Shown in pieces: positions 27,184-36,628 of a DNA stretch of 46,057 bases. Position numbers and translations under genes: made by a program. The notes under the pieces were generated by a model. It was not told where the DNA came from. It saw only the letters and a list, made by a program, of their open reading frames with translations, and did no database searches. Every line of letters starts with the position of its first letter. Position 1 is the first letter of the stretch. Origin of the DNA: Nitrosomonas sp. (GTDB lineage: Bacteria > Pseudomonadota > Gammaproteobacteria > Burkholderiales > Nitrosomonadaceae); contig JAJHPK010000083.1 in the NCBI GenBank assembly GCA_020890945.1, positions 1 through 46,057 on the forward strand. The letters are read 5' to 3'.

Positions 27184-28071
27184 TTAAATTTTTGCCAGTA
27201 CTTCTGCGATCGTTTGACCCATTAACGAAGGTGTTGGGCAGATGGTAACGCCCAGTTCTTTTAATATCGCAACTTTTTCCGCAGCGCTTTCACCAGCGGA
27301 CGAAATGATCGCACCAGCATGTCCCATGCGACGGCCTTCAGGAGCTGTTAATCCGGCAATATAAGCAACCAGCGGTTTAGTCATGTTTTCTTTGGCAAAG
27401 CGGCCCGCCTCTACTTCCTGCGGACCACCAATTTCACCAATCATTAATGCAACTTTGGTTTCCGGATCTTGTTCCAGGCGTTCAAGAATATCGCGATGCG
27501 AGCTGCCAGGAATAGGGTCGCCGCCAATGCCTACCGAAGTCGAAATACCAATGCCGAGTAACCGCATTTGGTCGGCAGCTTCATAACCTAGCGTGCCGGA
27601 GCGTCCTACCACACCGACGTTACCACGCATGTAAATATGTCCTGGCATAATCCCTAGCATGGCGCGTCCTGGACTAATGGTGCCCGCGCAATTGGGACCG
27701 GTCAGTAACATGCGATTATTGGCCGGGAAACCGCGCAGATAGCTTTTTACTCGCATCATATCTTGCGTCGGTATGCCGTCAGTGATGGAAACGCAGTACT
27801 TGATACCAGCATCAGCGGCTTCCATGATCGAATCTGCTGCAAATGCCGGTGGAACAAATACAATACTGGCTTCTGCGCCAACTTGCTGCACGGCTTCTTC
27901 TACCGTATTGAACACCGGTAAACCTAGATGCGTTTGTCCGCCTTTGCCTGGAGTTACGCCACCTACCACGTTGGAACCATAGTCAATCATTTCCTGCGCG
28001 TGGAAAGACCCGATTCTTCCAGTAAAACCTTGAACAATAATTTTTGTTTTTTCGTTAATTAATATGGCCAC
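27184..28071 (-). CDS. mtkB: Malate--CoA ligase, alpha subunit (malate thiokinase small subunit)
   Basis: MtkB is the CoA-binding, phosphohistidine-carrying subunit of malate-CoA ligase, paralogous to SucD. The 295-residue sequence follows methylotroph MtkB more closely than SucD: KTKIIVQGFTGRIGSFHAQEMIDYG, VGGVTPGKGGQTHLGLPVFN, GPNCAGTISPGRAMLGIMPGH, GRSGTLGYEAADQM and SVGIGGDPIPGSS. The phosphohistidine is in GRRMGHAGAII. The start is GTG 28071, one base after the mtkA stop, with GGGAG inside the end of mtkA, so translation is coupled. The malate versus succinate assignment rests on the neighbouring malyl-CoA lyase and remembered sequences. Confidence 0.88.
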   Translation of the reverse strand: MAILINEKTKIIVQGFTGRIGSFHAQEMIDYGSNVVGGVTPGKGGQTHLGLPVFNTVEEAVQQVGAEASIVFVPPAFAADSIMEAADAGIKYCVSITDGIPTQDMMRVKSYLRGFPANNRMLLTGPNCAGTISPGRAMLGIMPGHIYMRGNVGVVGRSGTLGYEAADQMRLLGIGISTSVGIGGDPIPGSSHRDILERLEQDPETKVALMIGEIGGPQEVEAGRFAKENMTKPLVAYIAGLTAPEGRRMGHAGAIISSAGESAAEKVAILKELGVTICPTPSLMGQTIAEVLAKI

Positions 28072-28072
28072 G

Positions 28073-29266
28073 TTATACTCCCGTCTTTTCTTTCTGTGCT
28101 ACGGCTTCATTGCGAGCGCGCACAACTTTTTCGGCGGCATCGGCTAAAGTATCTGCAGTGATAATGGGCAAACCGCTTTCCGCAATGATGCGTCGACCTT
28201 CTTCTACATTCGTGCCGGATAAGCGAACAACCAATGGCAGTTTCATATCGATATTTTTTACTGCTTGCACAACACCTTCGGCAATCCAGTCACAGCGGTT
28301 TATTCCCGCAAAAATGTTGACCAACATGGCTTTGACATTGGCATCCGCCAATACCAAACGAAAAGCTTTCTCGGTGCGTTCTGCCGAAGCGCCACCGCCT
28401 ACATCAAGAAAATTAGCGGGCTCGCCACCAGCTAACTTAATCATATCCATGGTAGCCATCGCTAAACCCGCGCCATTGATCATGCATCCGATATCACCAT
28501 CTAGCCCAACATAACTTAAGCCTGCTTCGGCGGCCGCAACTTCGCGGTTATCGACTTGACTGTTATCGCGTAATTCGGCAATTTTGTGGCGACGGAACAA
28601 TGCGTTTTCATCAAAGGCCATTTTTGCATCGAGCGCGACAATCTCGTTATTGTGAGTAACGACTAATGGGTTGATTTCTAGTGTGTTAGCATCCAAATCC
28701 CGCAGCGCGCGGTAACAACCTTTGATCGTTTTTACGGCTTGGTTGAGCTGTAAAGCATCGATTCCTAATGCAAAAGCCATTTTTCTTGCTTGAAAATCTT
28801 GCAATCCAACCGCTGGCTCGATGTAGACTTTAATGATAGCTTCTGGATTGGTTTCTGCTAATTTCTCGATTTCCATGCCGCCTTGCGCTGAACCGATCAT
28901 AATCACGCGTTCGCTGATACGATCGATCAAAAATGACAGATAAATTTCCTTAGCGATCTGTGTGCCGGCTTCAATATACAAGCGTGAGCAAATTTTTCCA
29001 GCAGGCCCTGTCTGATGGGTAACTAACTTTTTACCCAGCAATTCTTCAGCCGCTTTTTCAACTTCCGTATGCGATTTGCAAATCTTAATGCCACCCGCTT
29101 TGCCTCTTGCTCCGGAATGAATTTGCGCTTTGACCACCCATACGTCACCATCGATTTCGCGAGCGCGTTGTACCGCTTCTTCAACGCTGTAAGCTAAACC
29201 GCCTTCCGCAATCTTGATGCCATATTCAGCCAAAATTTCTTTGGCTTGATACTCATGAATATTCAA
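28073..29266 (-). CDS. mtkA: Malate--CoA ligase, beta subunit (malate thiokinase large subunit)
   Basis: MtkA is the ATP-grasp subunit that, with MtkB, makes L-malyl-CoA from malate, CoA and ATP. In order: [17 protein letters not shown], an ATP-grasp with [43 protein letters not shown] with metal-binding residues, [34 protein letters not shown] and [15 protein letters not shown]. The FxxR-type block [10 protein letters not shown] is as in MtkA. At 397 residues it is slightly longer than SucC (388). Translation starts at TTG 29266, preceded by GAGGGAAG, and gives the standard N terminus. Downstream mtkB is one base away. Confidence 0.9.
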   Translation of the reverse strand: MNIHEYQAKEILAEYGIKIAEGGLAYSVEEAVQRAREIDGDVWVVKAQIHSGARGKAGGIKICKSHTEVEKAAEELLGKKLVTHQTGPAGKICSRLYIEAGTQIAKEIYLSFLIDRISERVIMIGSAQGGMEIEKLAETNPEAIIKVYIEPAVGLQDFQARKMAFALGIDALQLNQAVKTIKGCYRALRDLDANTLEINPLVVTHNNEIVALDAKMAFDENALFRRHKIAELRDNSQVDNREVAAAEAGLSYVGLDGDIGCMINGAGLAMATMDMIKLAGGEPANFLDVGGGASAERTEKAFRLVLADANVKAMLVNIFAGINRCDWIAEGVVQAVKNIDMKLPLVVRLSGTNVEEGRRIIAESGLPIITADTLADAAEKVVRARNEAVAQKEKTGV

Positions 29267-29290
29267 TTACTTCCCTCGTTTTTTAAAAAA

Positions 29291-29322
29291 GTCAAAAAAC
29301 TAAGGCCGCTTGTCGCGGCCTC
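29291..29322 (-). terminator. Terminator-like hairpin between mcl and mtkA
   Basis: On the minus strand GGCCGC-GACAA-GCGGCC (29320-29304) is a perfect 6-bp GC-rich stem with a 5-base loop, followed by TTAGTTTTTTGACTTTTTT. It begins 9 bp after the mcl stop and 38 bp before mtkA. This fits intrinsic termination, so mtkAB either are expressed at a lower level by readthrough or have their own promoter. Confidence 0.75.
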
Positions 29323-29328
29323 GATATA

Positions 29329-30276
29329 TTAATGTTTTGCAGCAATGGCTTCTGCGATTTTAACCACATTGTTGGCCATGCGTTCTGAAGCAGCATCGAT
29401 TAAGCGTCCGTCTAATGCGGCGGCACCTTTGCCCTGAGCTGCGGCTTCTTTGAGTGCTGCTAAGATGCGTTTGGCTTTTTCGATTTCACGCTCAGGCGGT
29501 GTGAAAACTTCTGTGGCGAGTTCTATTTGTGTAGGATGAATCGCCCACTTGCCTTCGCAACCCAGTGCAGCCGCACGTTTAGCGGCAGCAATGTAACCCT
29601 CAGGATCTTTGATATCACCAAAAGGACCGTCGATAGGCCGTAGACCGTATGCGCGGCACGCTACGATCATGCGGCTGATGGCAAAATGCCATTGATCACC
29701 CGGATAATCCGGATTCAGTCCGCCAATATTGGTGGTTCTGGCACGATTACTCGCAGCGTAATCGGCAACACCAAAATGTAACGCTTCTAATCGCCCGGAT
29801 GCGCCTTGACGTGCGATATCTTCAACATTTGCCATCCCTAATGCGGTTTCGATAAGCGCTTCCAATCCAACGCGGTTTTTCAGACCTTGCTGTTTTTCAA
29901 GCTGCGTTACCATCGCTTCCACCATGTAGATGTCGGAATAAACGCCTGCTTTGGGAATCAGCAAGGTATCAATTTTGTCGCCCGCTTGTTCCATCAAATC
30001 AACGACATCGCGCGTCATGTATTGCGTATCTAAACCATTGATACGCACCGAAACGGTAACGCCATGTCCTTTCCAATCCAAATCATTCAGCGCTTGAATA
30101 ATGTTTTTGCGAGCTTGGATTTTATCGTCGGGTGCGACGGCGTCTTCCAAATCCAAAAAAACAAAATCAACGCCGCTATTTAGCGCTTTCTCGAACATTC
30201 CTGGGCTGGAACCGGGTACGGCCAATTCACAGCGTTGAACGCGTTGCACGGTTGTTTCATAAAGCGTATGACTCAT
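29329..30276 (-). CDS. mcl: L-malyl-CoA lyase (HpcH/HpaI, CitE-like family)
   Basis: Mcl cleaves L-malyl-CoA to glyoxylate and acetyl-CoA; many enzymes also handle beta-methylmalyl-CoA. The TIM-barrel protein has 315 residues. Blocks: QRCELAVPGSSPGMFEKAL, DFVFLDLEDAVAPDDK (metal-site acid), ARKNIIQALNDLDW, SVRINGLDTQYM, DTLLIPKAG, GLEALIETALGMANVE (second metal ligand), HFGVADYAASNRARTTNIGG, and EGKWAIHPTQIELATEVFTP, closely like methylotroph MclA. It is about 10 residues shorter in the loop after NIGGLNPDYPGD. ATG 30276 has GGAG six bases upstream. It is first of three leftward genes with mtkA and mtkB. Confidence 0.93.
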   Translation of the reverse strand: MSHTLYETTVQRVQRCELAVPGSSPGMFEKALNSGVDFVFLDLEDAVAPDDKIQARKNIIQALNDLDWKGHGVTVSVRINGLDTQYMTRDVVDLMEQAGDKIDTLLIPKAGVYSDIYMVEAMVTQLEKQQGLKNRVGLEALIETALGMANVEDIARQGASGRLEALHFGVADYAASNRARTTNIGGLNPDYPGDQWHFAISRMIVACRAYGLRPIDGPFGDIKDPEGYIAAAKRAAALGCEGKWAIHPTQIELATEVFTPPEREIEKAKRILAALKEAAAQGKGAAALDGRLIDAASERMANNVVKIAEAIAAKH

Positions 30277-30507
30277 TATTTCTCCGCAATTAAATAATCA
30301 ATGATGTGAAACATATCAAGAATAAGCAATGAATTCATAGCGATTCACTTTACAACGGTTACATCCATAACAACATGCAAGAAACAAACAAGGTATTCTC
30401 GATATATTATTTGCGTGTAAGACGGGTAATATTGATGCGATGAATGATTTGATTAATGTATGTCAAGGCTTATTCTAGTTCTAATAAATTCGGCTAATCC
30501 CTTAAAT
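30277..30507. other. Spacer upstream of mcl
   Basis: About 250 bp up to the end of the next gene, AT-rich, no ORF. It should carry the promoter of the mcl-mtkAB unit. I see no clear operator palindrome. Confidence 0.35.
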
Positions 30508-30527
30508 TATATCGATTTCAAGTAATT

Positions 30528-31508
30528 TTATCCACTCACAGAAAGTTTTGCCCAAGCATCTGCAGCAACGATGAGTTTTCTGTAACGCGCTAGCCATTCC
30601 AACGGAATCGCGGTATCGGTTTTGCATTGTGTTGCGGATTGAGACGCCATAATAGCTCCCAGCATGATGCTGCGTCCGCAGCTATCACCGCCCACACGAA
30701 TATTTTCTTGTACCGCTGAGCGAAAATCATGGGCATGTTGAAGAATGTGCGCAATCAACGGCATGCCTTCCAAAACATGACAACTGGAACCAAACTGTTT
30801 TGCTGCATCGATACAGCTTAGTTTCGGAGTCTGTAGTGCTTGTTCGATGCGTGTGGTTAATTTTTCTCCAGCGTGCGCTAACGAATCAGTTAACGCTTGA
30901 TGGATGGATTTCCCTTGCAACACATTCCACAGTACGCTTCCGGCATATTTTGCTGCGGAGAGAGCATCAGCATTGTTATTCGTGATGCGCACGATGCGTT
31001 CGATTTGCACCATCAATGCTTCGATCGTACCGCTATGCATGGTAACCACAACGGGTAATGTCGACAATGCGGCAAATTGGTCGTCATCCGCGCCAGATTG
31101 CTCTGGAAAGTCTTCCATTTTCAGTGGCAGCAGTACTTGTAACGTCTGACGCATAGGAAAATCGACATAACCCTGATAGCCGCCGCCGGGGCCAAAAAAG
31201 GCACAATATTCGCTTTGATACGATAGACGGTCAAATCGACCATGCCGTGCATAATGTCGCAACATGAATAAACACAGCTCGCCGTAACCCGAGGAATCAC
31301 CGGAAGTTTTGTTGCCATGCGCGAAATAACCGCTGACATCTCGATAATTTTGCTGATCGGGCGATAAAAAAACTAAACCTGTAGTCTTTTCAACGTGTGC
31401 AATGCGTTCCGTATCATATAGCCAATGTAACCCTAGTGCCGCAGCATCAGCGGTTAGTGCTCCTATTATTGCCGCTAAGCGAGGTTCCATTAATAAATTC
31501 GAGTTCAT
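30528..31508 (-). CDS. ADP-ribosylglycohydrolase family protein, crystallin J1-like
   Basis: The family removes ADP-ribose from proteins or small molecules using two Mg ions. From ATG 31508 the protein has 326 residues; a TTG 12 codons upstream would overlap the Trm112 gene. Motifs resemble the crystallin J1-like branch: AAIIGALTADAAALGLHWLYD at the start, HGNKTSGDSSGYGELCL, GPGGGYQGYVDFPMRQTL, and late GGDSCGRSIMLGAIM. The canonical DraG-type pairs (TDD near the first site and GGDTD at the second) are replaced, so activity on ADP-ribose is uncertain. It is last in the leftward mnmG-rsmG-parAB-trm112 row, 10 bp past its neighbour. Confidence 0.8.
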   Translation of the reverse strand: MNSNLLMEPRLAAIIGALTADAAALGLHWLYDTERIAHVEKTTGLVFLSPDQQNYRDVSGYFAHGNKTSGDSSGYGELCLFMLRHYARHGRFDRLSYQSEYCAFFGPGGGYQGYVDFPMRQTLQVLLPLKMEDFPEQSGADDDQFAALSTLPVVVTMHSGTIEALMVQIERIVRITNNNADALSAAKYAGSVLWNVLQGKSIHQALTDSLAHAGEKLTTRIEQALQTPKLSCIDAAKQFGSSCHVLEGMPLIAHILQHAHDFRSAVQENIRVGGDSCGRSIMLGAIMASQSATQCKTDTAIPLEWLARYRKLIVAADAWAKLSVSG

Positions 31509-31518
31509 TCTTTTGTGA

Positions 31519-31701
31519 TCATTTAATTTCAATTTCGTCTGCAATACGACGCGCCTCTTCGATCAGCATCACTGGAATTCCATCTTTGATGGCGAATGCT
31601 AGGCGATCTGGTTTACAAATCAGTTCCTTGTCATCTTTTTTATAAATCAATGGGCCTTTGCATGACGGGCATACCAGAATATCGAGTAATCTTGCATCCA
31701 T
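31519..31701 (-). CDS. Trm112-family small zinc-type protein (YcaR-like)
   Basis: A 60-residue protein: [35 protein letters not shown] and [14 protein letters not shown]. This is the Trm112/YcaR pattern. CxxC (11-14) and Cys29 remain as possible metal ligands; many bacterial members have lost the fourth. Eukaryotic Trm112 activates methyltransferases; the bacterial role is not settled. It is leftward, 43 bp after parB, possibly co-transcribed. Confidence 0.9.
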   Translation of the reverse strand: MDARLLDILVCPSCKGPLIYKKDDKELICKPDRLAFAIKDGIPVMLIEEARRIADEIEIK

Positions 31702-31744
31702 AACGTACCTTGTTTTAACGGTTACTGAAAATTATTTTATTATT

Positions 31745-32584
31745 CTAAAACTTGTTGAGAATGTCATCCAGTTGGTCCAGATTACTGTATTGAATGACGA
31801 TACTGCCGTGACCATTTTTGTTTGCTTTGATAGTGACTTGCGTACCTAATCGTTGCGAAATTTCTTCTTGTAATCTTAATAAATCACGATCTTGCTTTTT
31901 GGCTATCTTGGGAATTGGTTTGTTGATTTTGTTAACAATTTTTTCGGTTTCCCGCACCGATAATTGTTTTAATACAATCGCATTGGCAATTTTGATTTGC
32001 TCAGCGGCAGACAAGGAAAGTAACGCGCGGCCGTGACCCATTTCAATTTTTCCTGCCATCATCAAATCTTGTACCGGCGCCGACAAATTAAGCAAACGCA
32101 ATAAATTCGAAATGGTGCTGCGCGAATTGCCAAGCGCTTCTCCGGCAGATTCATGGGTCATGCCAAATTCGTTGATTAATCGTTGAATCCCTAAAGCTTC
32201 TTCCAATGGATTCAGGTTTTCTCGTTGAATATTTTCAATGAGTGACATCGCCAATGCGGATTCATCAGCCACTTTTCTAATTAATGCCGGTACTTGCTTC
32301 AATCCAGCAAGTTGTGCCGCACGCCAGCGCCGTTCTCCCGCAATGATTTCATATTGATCGACATTAATTGGACGCACCAGAATGGGTTGCATGACCCCTT
32401 GCGCTTTGATTGACTCAGCGAGTTCCGAAAGCGCGGTTGGATCCATATTGGTACGCGGTTGATATTTGCCCGGCTGCAATTGTGAAATATTTAAGTGTTG
32501 CAATGATTCTTCAACGGTACCATCGGTGCCATCTCCGGCTAGCAACGCATCCAGACCACGCCCTAATCCTTTTAGTTTTAACAT
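31745..32584 (-). CDS. parB: Chromosome-partitioning protein ParB (CTPase clamp)
   Basis: ParB loads at parS as a CTP-dependent DNA clamp and is moved by ParA. The 279 residues include a short N-terminal tail KGLGRGLDALLAGD for ParA contact, the CTP-binding domain with QYEIIAGERRWRAAQLAGL and ALIENIQRENLNPLEEA (written SLIENIQREN here), a helix-turn-helix (MTHESAGEALGNSRSTISNLLRLL), MGHGRALLSL, and a C-terminal dimer region ending ILNKF. It lies 39 bp after parA. A perfect parS is at 36066-36081. Confidence 0.96.
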   Translation of the reverse strand: MLKLKGLGRGLDALLAGDGTDGTVEESLQHLNISQLQPGKYQPRTNMDPTALSELAESIKAQGVMQPILVRPINVDQYEIIAGERRWRAAQLAGLKQVPALIRKVADESALAMSLIENIQRENLNPLEEALGIQRLINEFGMTHESAGEALGNSRSTISNLLRLLNLSAPVQDLMMAGKIEMGHGRALLSLSAAEQIKIANAIVLKQLSVRETEKIVNKINKPIPKIAKKQDRDLLRLQEEISQRLGTQVTIKANKNGHGSIVIQYSNLDQLDDILNKF

Positions 32585-32623
32585 GTTATGACTTCCTTAA
32601 CTTCGTGCTGATGGCTTTTTTAT

Positions 32624-33382
32624 TCAGCTGCCAAGAATTTCTTTAGCGAGATCCAAATAGGCTTGAGCGCCTTTGGATTGGCCATCGTGATACAAGACTG
32701 GAGCGCCAAATCCTGGTGCTTCCGCTAACCGCACATTACGAGGAATTACCGTGCGATATACTTTGTTACCGAAATGTTTTTGCAATTGTTCAGAGACTTG
32801 CTGCGCGAGAATGTTTCTCGGATCAAACATCGTGCGCAAAAGTCCTTCTATGCGTAGCACAGGATTAAAATTACTGCGCACCCGTTTGATGGTATTAACC
32901 AGATCACTTAATCCTTCTAGCGCATAATATTCACATTGCATCGGGATCATCACTGCTTGCGCGGTGCATAATGCGTTCAACGTCAACATATTCAGCGCCG
33001 GCGGACAATCAATTAAAATGAAGTCGTATTCATTTTCGATCGATTCAAGCGCTGATTTTAAACGTAACTCGCGTTCTGGTAAGTCGATCATTTCGATTTC
33101 TGCACCGGCTAAATCGCGATTGGCGGGAATCAAATCATATTTTCCTTGCGGGCTGGTCACGCGAGCTTGTTGAATAGCCGATTCTCCCAACAAAACATGA
33201 TAAATCGTCAGTTCAATGCCTTGTTTGTTGATGCCACTTCCCATCGTGGCATTGCCTTGTGGATCTAAATCAATCAATAACACACGTTGCCCAGATGCTG
33301 CAAGACTGGCGGCCAGATTGACCGTGGTGGTAGTTTTGCCGACCCCCCCTTTTTGGTTGGTCACAGCAAGAATTTTCGTCAT
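32624..33382 (-). CDS. parA: Chromosome-partitioning ATPase ParA (Soj)
   Basis: ParA forms ATP-dependent dimers on the nucleoid and pulls ParB-parS. The 252-residue protein has the deviant Walker A NQKGGVGKTTTTVNLAASLA, the A' motif DLDPQGNATMGSG and the Walker B-type IDCPPALNMLTLNAL. No N-terminal HTH is present, as in chromosomal Soj. It starts 33 bp after the rsmG stop and precedes parB, so mnmG-rsmG-parA-parB is one leftward operon. Confidence 0.97.
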   Translation of the reverse strand: MTKILAVTNQKGGVGKTTTTVNLAASLAASGQRVLLIDLDPQGNATMGSGINKQGIELTIYHVLLGESAIQQARVTSPQGKYDLIPANRDLAGAEIEMIDLPERELRLKSALESIENEYDFILIDCPPALNMLTLNALCTAQAVMIPMQCEYYALEGLSDLVNTIKRVRSNFNPVLRIEGLLRTMFDPRNILAQQVSEQLQKHFGNKVYRTVIPRNVRLAEAPGFGAPVLYHDGQSKGAQAYLDLAKEILGS

Positions 33383-33415
33383 AATGGTTGCCCCTGCAAT
33401 TACATTAGCATTGTA

Positions 33416-34105
33416 TTAATGAACCAATTGTTGCTTGAACTGCGAATCGTCTTTTTCCGTTAATTTTTCGATGACAATCAACCGGCGAGTTGCTTCTAAA
33501 CCCGGCACTTGTAATAAAATATTCTGCTTGATGACATAAGGTTTCTGTACCTGGTCGAGCTCTTCTGTTGTGCAATGTGCTTTCATTGCAATCCATTGAC
33601 AGTCTAAACTAGAAGCGCCTTTTGGTGCCAAATGTTTCGTTATTGAAATGAAATCGCCCAAACTAGCAAATGCGCGTGAGATGATGCTATTAGTTTGATA
33701 CTGTGGCCGAAAATGTTCAACTCGCGTTGCGACAACCTTTGTGTTTGTTAGCATCAGTTCAATTTTTACTTGTTGTAGAAACGATGCTTTTTTTTGATTC
33801 GCTTCAATCAAGCTGATGTTCCAATCTGGTTTTGCTAATGCGATTACAATGCCAGGAAAGCCCGCGCCACTTCCGACATCGACTACTTGAGTGCCTTTTA
33901 CATACGATAATACCGACAAGCTGTCCATGACATGGTGTTGAAAAATTTCCTGTGAATTTTTGGCGGCTGTTAGATTGTAAGTGCGATTCCACTTTTCAAT
34001 CAAGAATACGTAGCGCGCGATTAATTCTGCAAGATGATTGCTTGGGATTATTACATCATCGTTTAATGCATGCAGCCTATCATTGATTTCATTTTGTGTA
34101 ATCAT
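33416..34105 (-). CDS. rsmG: 16S rRNA (guanine527-N7)-methyltransferase RsmG
   Basis: RsmG (GidB) uses SAM to methylate G527 of 16S rRNA. The 229 residues contain the SAM motif [56 protein letters not shown] and [12 protein letters not shown], all diagnostic. The ATG overlaps the mnmG stop by four bases (ATGA), indicating translational coupling. The C-terminal tail after IVIEKL ([14 protein letters not shown]) is slightly longer than usual. Confidence 0.97.
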   Translation of the reverse strand: MITQNEINDRLHALNDDVIIPSNHLAELIARYVFLIEKWNRTYNLTAAKNSQEIFQHHVMDSLSVLSYVKGTQVVDVGSGAGFPGIVIALAKPDWNISLIEANQKKASFLQQVKIELMLTNTKVVATRVEHFRPQYQTNSIISRAFASLGDFISITKHLAPKGASSLDCQWIAMKAHCTTEELDQVQKPYVIKQNILLQVPGLEATRRLIVIEKLTEKDDSQFKQQLVH

Positions 34106-36000
34106 GCGCTGCGTTGTGTGTTTTGGGTTGAAAACCCACGTTTTAAATGAACCAATAATAGTGAAATGGCTGCTGGCGTAATGCCAGAAATCCTCGATGC
34201 TTGCCCGATGGTTTCTGGTTTATGTTGATTGAGTTTTTGCTGTACCTCGTTCGATAGGCCTTTGACAACCGTGTAATCGATATCCGTTGGCAGAAGCGTA
34301 TTTTCATATTGCGCTTGTCGAGACACTTCCTCATGTTGTCGCTGAATGTAACCATGATATTTTGCCTGTATTTCAACTTGTTCAGCTACTTGCGAGTCGT
34401 CCACCGCATTCCCGGCACCTGGTAGCGTCATCAATGAATCATAAGTTACGTTGGGACGGCGTAACAGATCAATCAAAGTATATTCGCGCTCAATGATTTT
34501 TCCTAAAACTCGCATAGCATCTGCTTCCGGCAGCGTAGTAGGAAACAGTCTGACTGCATGTAATCGTTGTTGTTCGCGTTCGATTGCCTGTTGTTTTTCA
34601 GTAAATGCTTGCCAGCGAGCATTATCCACCAAACCCAATTGTCGACCCGTTTCTGTCAACCGCAGATCGGCATTATCTTCGCGCAGTTGTAAACGATATT
34701 CTGCGCGGCTAGTAAACATACGATAGGGTTCGGTAACTCCAGAAGTAACCAAATCATCAATGAGAACACCAATGTAGGCTTCATGGCGTTGTGGAATCCA
34801 AGCATCTTGTTCGCGAATTTTTTGCACCGCATTGATGCCTGCTAAAAGTCCTTGCGCAGCGGCTTCTTCATAGCCTGTCGTGCCATTGATTTGCCCTGCA
34901 AAAAACAAATTCTGGATAGTCTTTGTTTCAAGAGATCGTTTTAAATTTCGCGGGTCGAAATAATCGTACTCAATGGCATAACCTGGTCGAGTAATGTGCG
35001 CATTTTCCAGTCCTTTAATCGAATGCACCAATTTGACTTGAACGTCGAACGACAAACTAGTCGAAATTCCATTAGGATAGATTTCATGTGTGCCAAGACC
35101 TTCCGGTTCGAGAAAAATTTGATGCGAATGCCGTTCGGAGAAACGCACTACTTTATCTTCAATCGAAGGACAATAGCGTGGACCGATACCTTCAATTTTT
35201 CCTGTATATAATGGCGAGTCGACCAATCCACCTCGGATGATGTCATGCGTTTCATCGTTCGTACTGGTAATCCAACAAGAAATCTGCTTGGGATGAGAAA
35301 TCGCGTTTCCCATAAATGAGAATATGGGTGTTGGAAAATCACCCGGCTGCTCTTGCAGCTTGGAATAATCCAAGCTGCGGCCATCGATGCGCGGCGGCGT
35401 GCCCGTTTTTAAGCGCCCCGCAGGAAATTCCATGTCGCGTAATCGCTGTGCTAAAGTTAAACTGGGCGGATCACCCGCTCGTCCTGCTTTGAAATTAGTC
35501 CTACCGATATGCGCCAATCCAGCGAGGAACGTTCCTACAGTAAGAATCACTGCGCGAGCGCGAATCGAGATGTTGAGTTGCGTGATCACCCCGACGACTT
35601 GATCGCGTTCGATAATCAAGTCATCAACCGATTGCTGCATCACGACCAAATGAGGTTGATTTTCAATGCGCTTTCTAATAGCTTGCTTATATAGTATCCG
35701 ATCGGTTTGTGCACGCGTTGCTCTGACGGCCGGACCTTTGCTGGCGTTCAGAACGCGAAACTGAATGCCGGATTCATCGGTTGCAATTCCCATGATTCCA
35801 CCAAGCGCGTCTATTTCTTTGACTAAATGACTTTTCCCAATGCCGCCTATAGAAGGATTACACGACATCTGTCCGATGGTTTCGATATTATGCGTCAGTA
35901 GCAATGTGTCGCAACCCATACGTGCTGCAGCCAGCGCAGCCTCGGTCCCGGCATGTCCGCCGCCTACCACAATAACATCGAAAGTTGATTGAAAACTCAT
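34102..36000 (-). CDS. mnmG: tRNA uridine-5-carboxymethylaminomethyl modification enzyme MnmG
   Basis: MnmG (GidA) works with MnmE to modify the wobble uridine of certain tRNAs, using FAD and methylene-THF. The 632 residues include FAD-binding [94 protein letters not shown] and [18 protein letters not shown]. The catalytic Cys block is in SCNPSIGG (FMN/FAD-side) and the CxxxxS region CPSIEDKV. Length is typical. It heads the rsmG-parAB row and starts 65 bp from parS. Confidence 0.97.
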   Translation of the reverse strand: MSFQSTFDVIVVGGGHAGTEAALAAARMGCDTLLLTHNIETIGQMSCNPSIGGIGKSHLVKEIDALGGIMGIATDESGIQFRVLNASKGPAVRATRAQTDRILYKQAIRKRIENQPHLVVMQQSVDDLIIERDQVVGVITQLNISIRARAVILTVGTFLAGLAHIGRTNFKAGRAGDPPSLTLAQRLRDMEFPAGRLKTGTPPRIDGRSLDYSKLQEQPGDFPTPIFSFMGNAISHPKQISCWITSTNDETHDIIRGGLVDSPLYTGKIEGIGPRYCPSIEDKVVRFSERHSHQIFLEPEGLGTHEIYPNGISTSLSFDVQVKLVHSIKGLENAHITRPGYAIEYDYFDPRNLKRSLETKTIQNLFFAGQINGTTGYEEAAAQGLLAGINAVQKIREQDAWIPQRHEAYIGVLIDDLVTSGVTEPYRMFTSRAEYRLQLREDNADLRLTETGRQLGLVDNARWQAFTEKQQAIEREQQRLHAVRLFPTTLPEADAMRVLGKIIEREYTLIDLLRRPNVTYDSLMTLPGAGNAVDDSQVAEQVEIQAKYHGYIQRQHEEVSRQAQYENTLLPTDIDYTVVKGLSNEVQQKLNQHKPETIGQASRISGITPAAISLLLVHLKRGFSTQNTQRSA

Positions 36001-36628
36001 AGCTGCATTACGATAAAATTCGTCAGTTGGTCATATTACATGAAGTGGAAACAGTTTTATTGCGATGTTTCACGTGAAACATTTTTTATGTTGTTTTTAA
36101 TAACAAGCTAGACTGTCAAAAAAATAATGGAATCCATCAAGCTAATTAATCAGAACATTAATTCGTTTTTAGTAATTTTAGGTCACTGTTGCTTGTTATA
36201 ATGATAAACGCTTACTGAAATGATTTTTCAGTAGCGATAATTCATTCTCTTTATTTTCATCGATACGGGCAGCGTAGTATAAATCGATTTTGTTTGTATT
36301 ATAAACAAATACAGTTTTGCACTTATCGCTTTATGAGTTCACAATCGTTTTTTGAAGGAATTATTGGCACTGTGTAAATTGTGTTCGATTTCTTGATTTT
36401 TTAAAAACACATAATAATATGTTCTTTTAATAATACCGAGAGTCGATACATATAAAGCTTATGCTTTCTAGGAAGTATCATTGGGGGTTTTACAACAATC
36501 AACCAAGTTTGTGCGAATAAAACACGCCTTTGGCGTTGTTGCTTACTGGTTATTTTGATGACAAATCTTTGAATACGTAGAATACCAAGTTTTATTAATA
36601 ACATTTGTTGTGTTTTTGAAGATTAACC
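36001..36628. other. 628-bp divergent intergenic region (parS, promoters)
   Basis: It separates mnmG (leftward) from the Lon-like gene (rightward). It holds parS (36066-36081), a hairpin TACTGAAA/TTTCAGTA (36213-36220 and 36226-36233) and long AT-rich runs, including the TTTGTTT/AAACAAA palindrome near 36290-36310. No coding sequence is convincing. The size and AT content make this a second candidate origin-associated region, though I found no perfect DnaA box in it. Confidence 0.5.
36066..36081. promoter_or_regulatory. parS: parS centromere-like site
   Basis: TGTTTCACGTGAAACA is an exact copy of the universal 16-bp parS consensus bound by ParB, extended to an 18-bp palindrome by flanking A/T. 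It lies 65 bp upstream of mnmG, in the operon that encodes ParA and ParB. Confidence 0.95.

Noticed and set aside
36401-36604. 67-codon leftward frame in the parS spacer
   Set aside because: AT-rich composition, no ribosome site, no family; likely chance.
36001-36628. oriC in the mnmG spacer
   Set aside because: No perfect DnaA box seen there, unlike the dnaA-dnaN spacer; kept only as an alternative.
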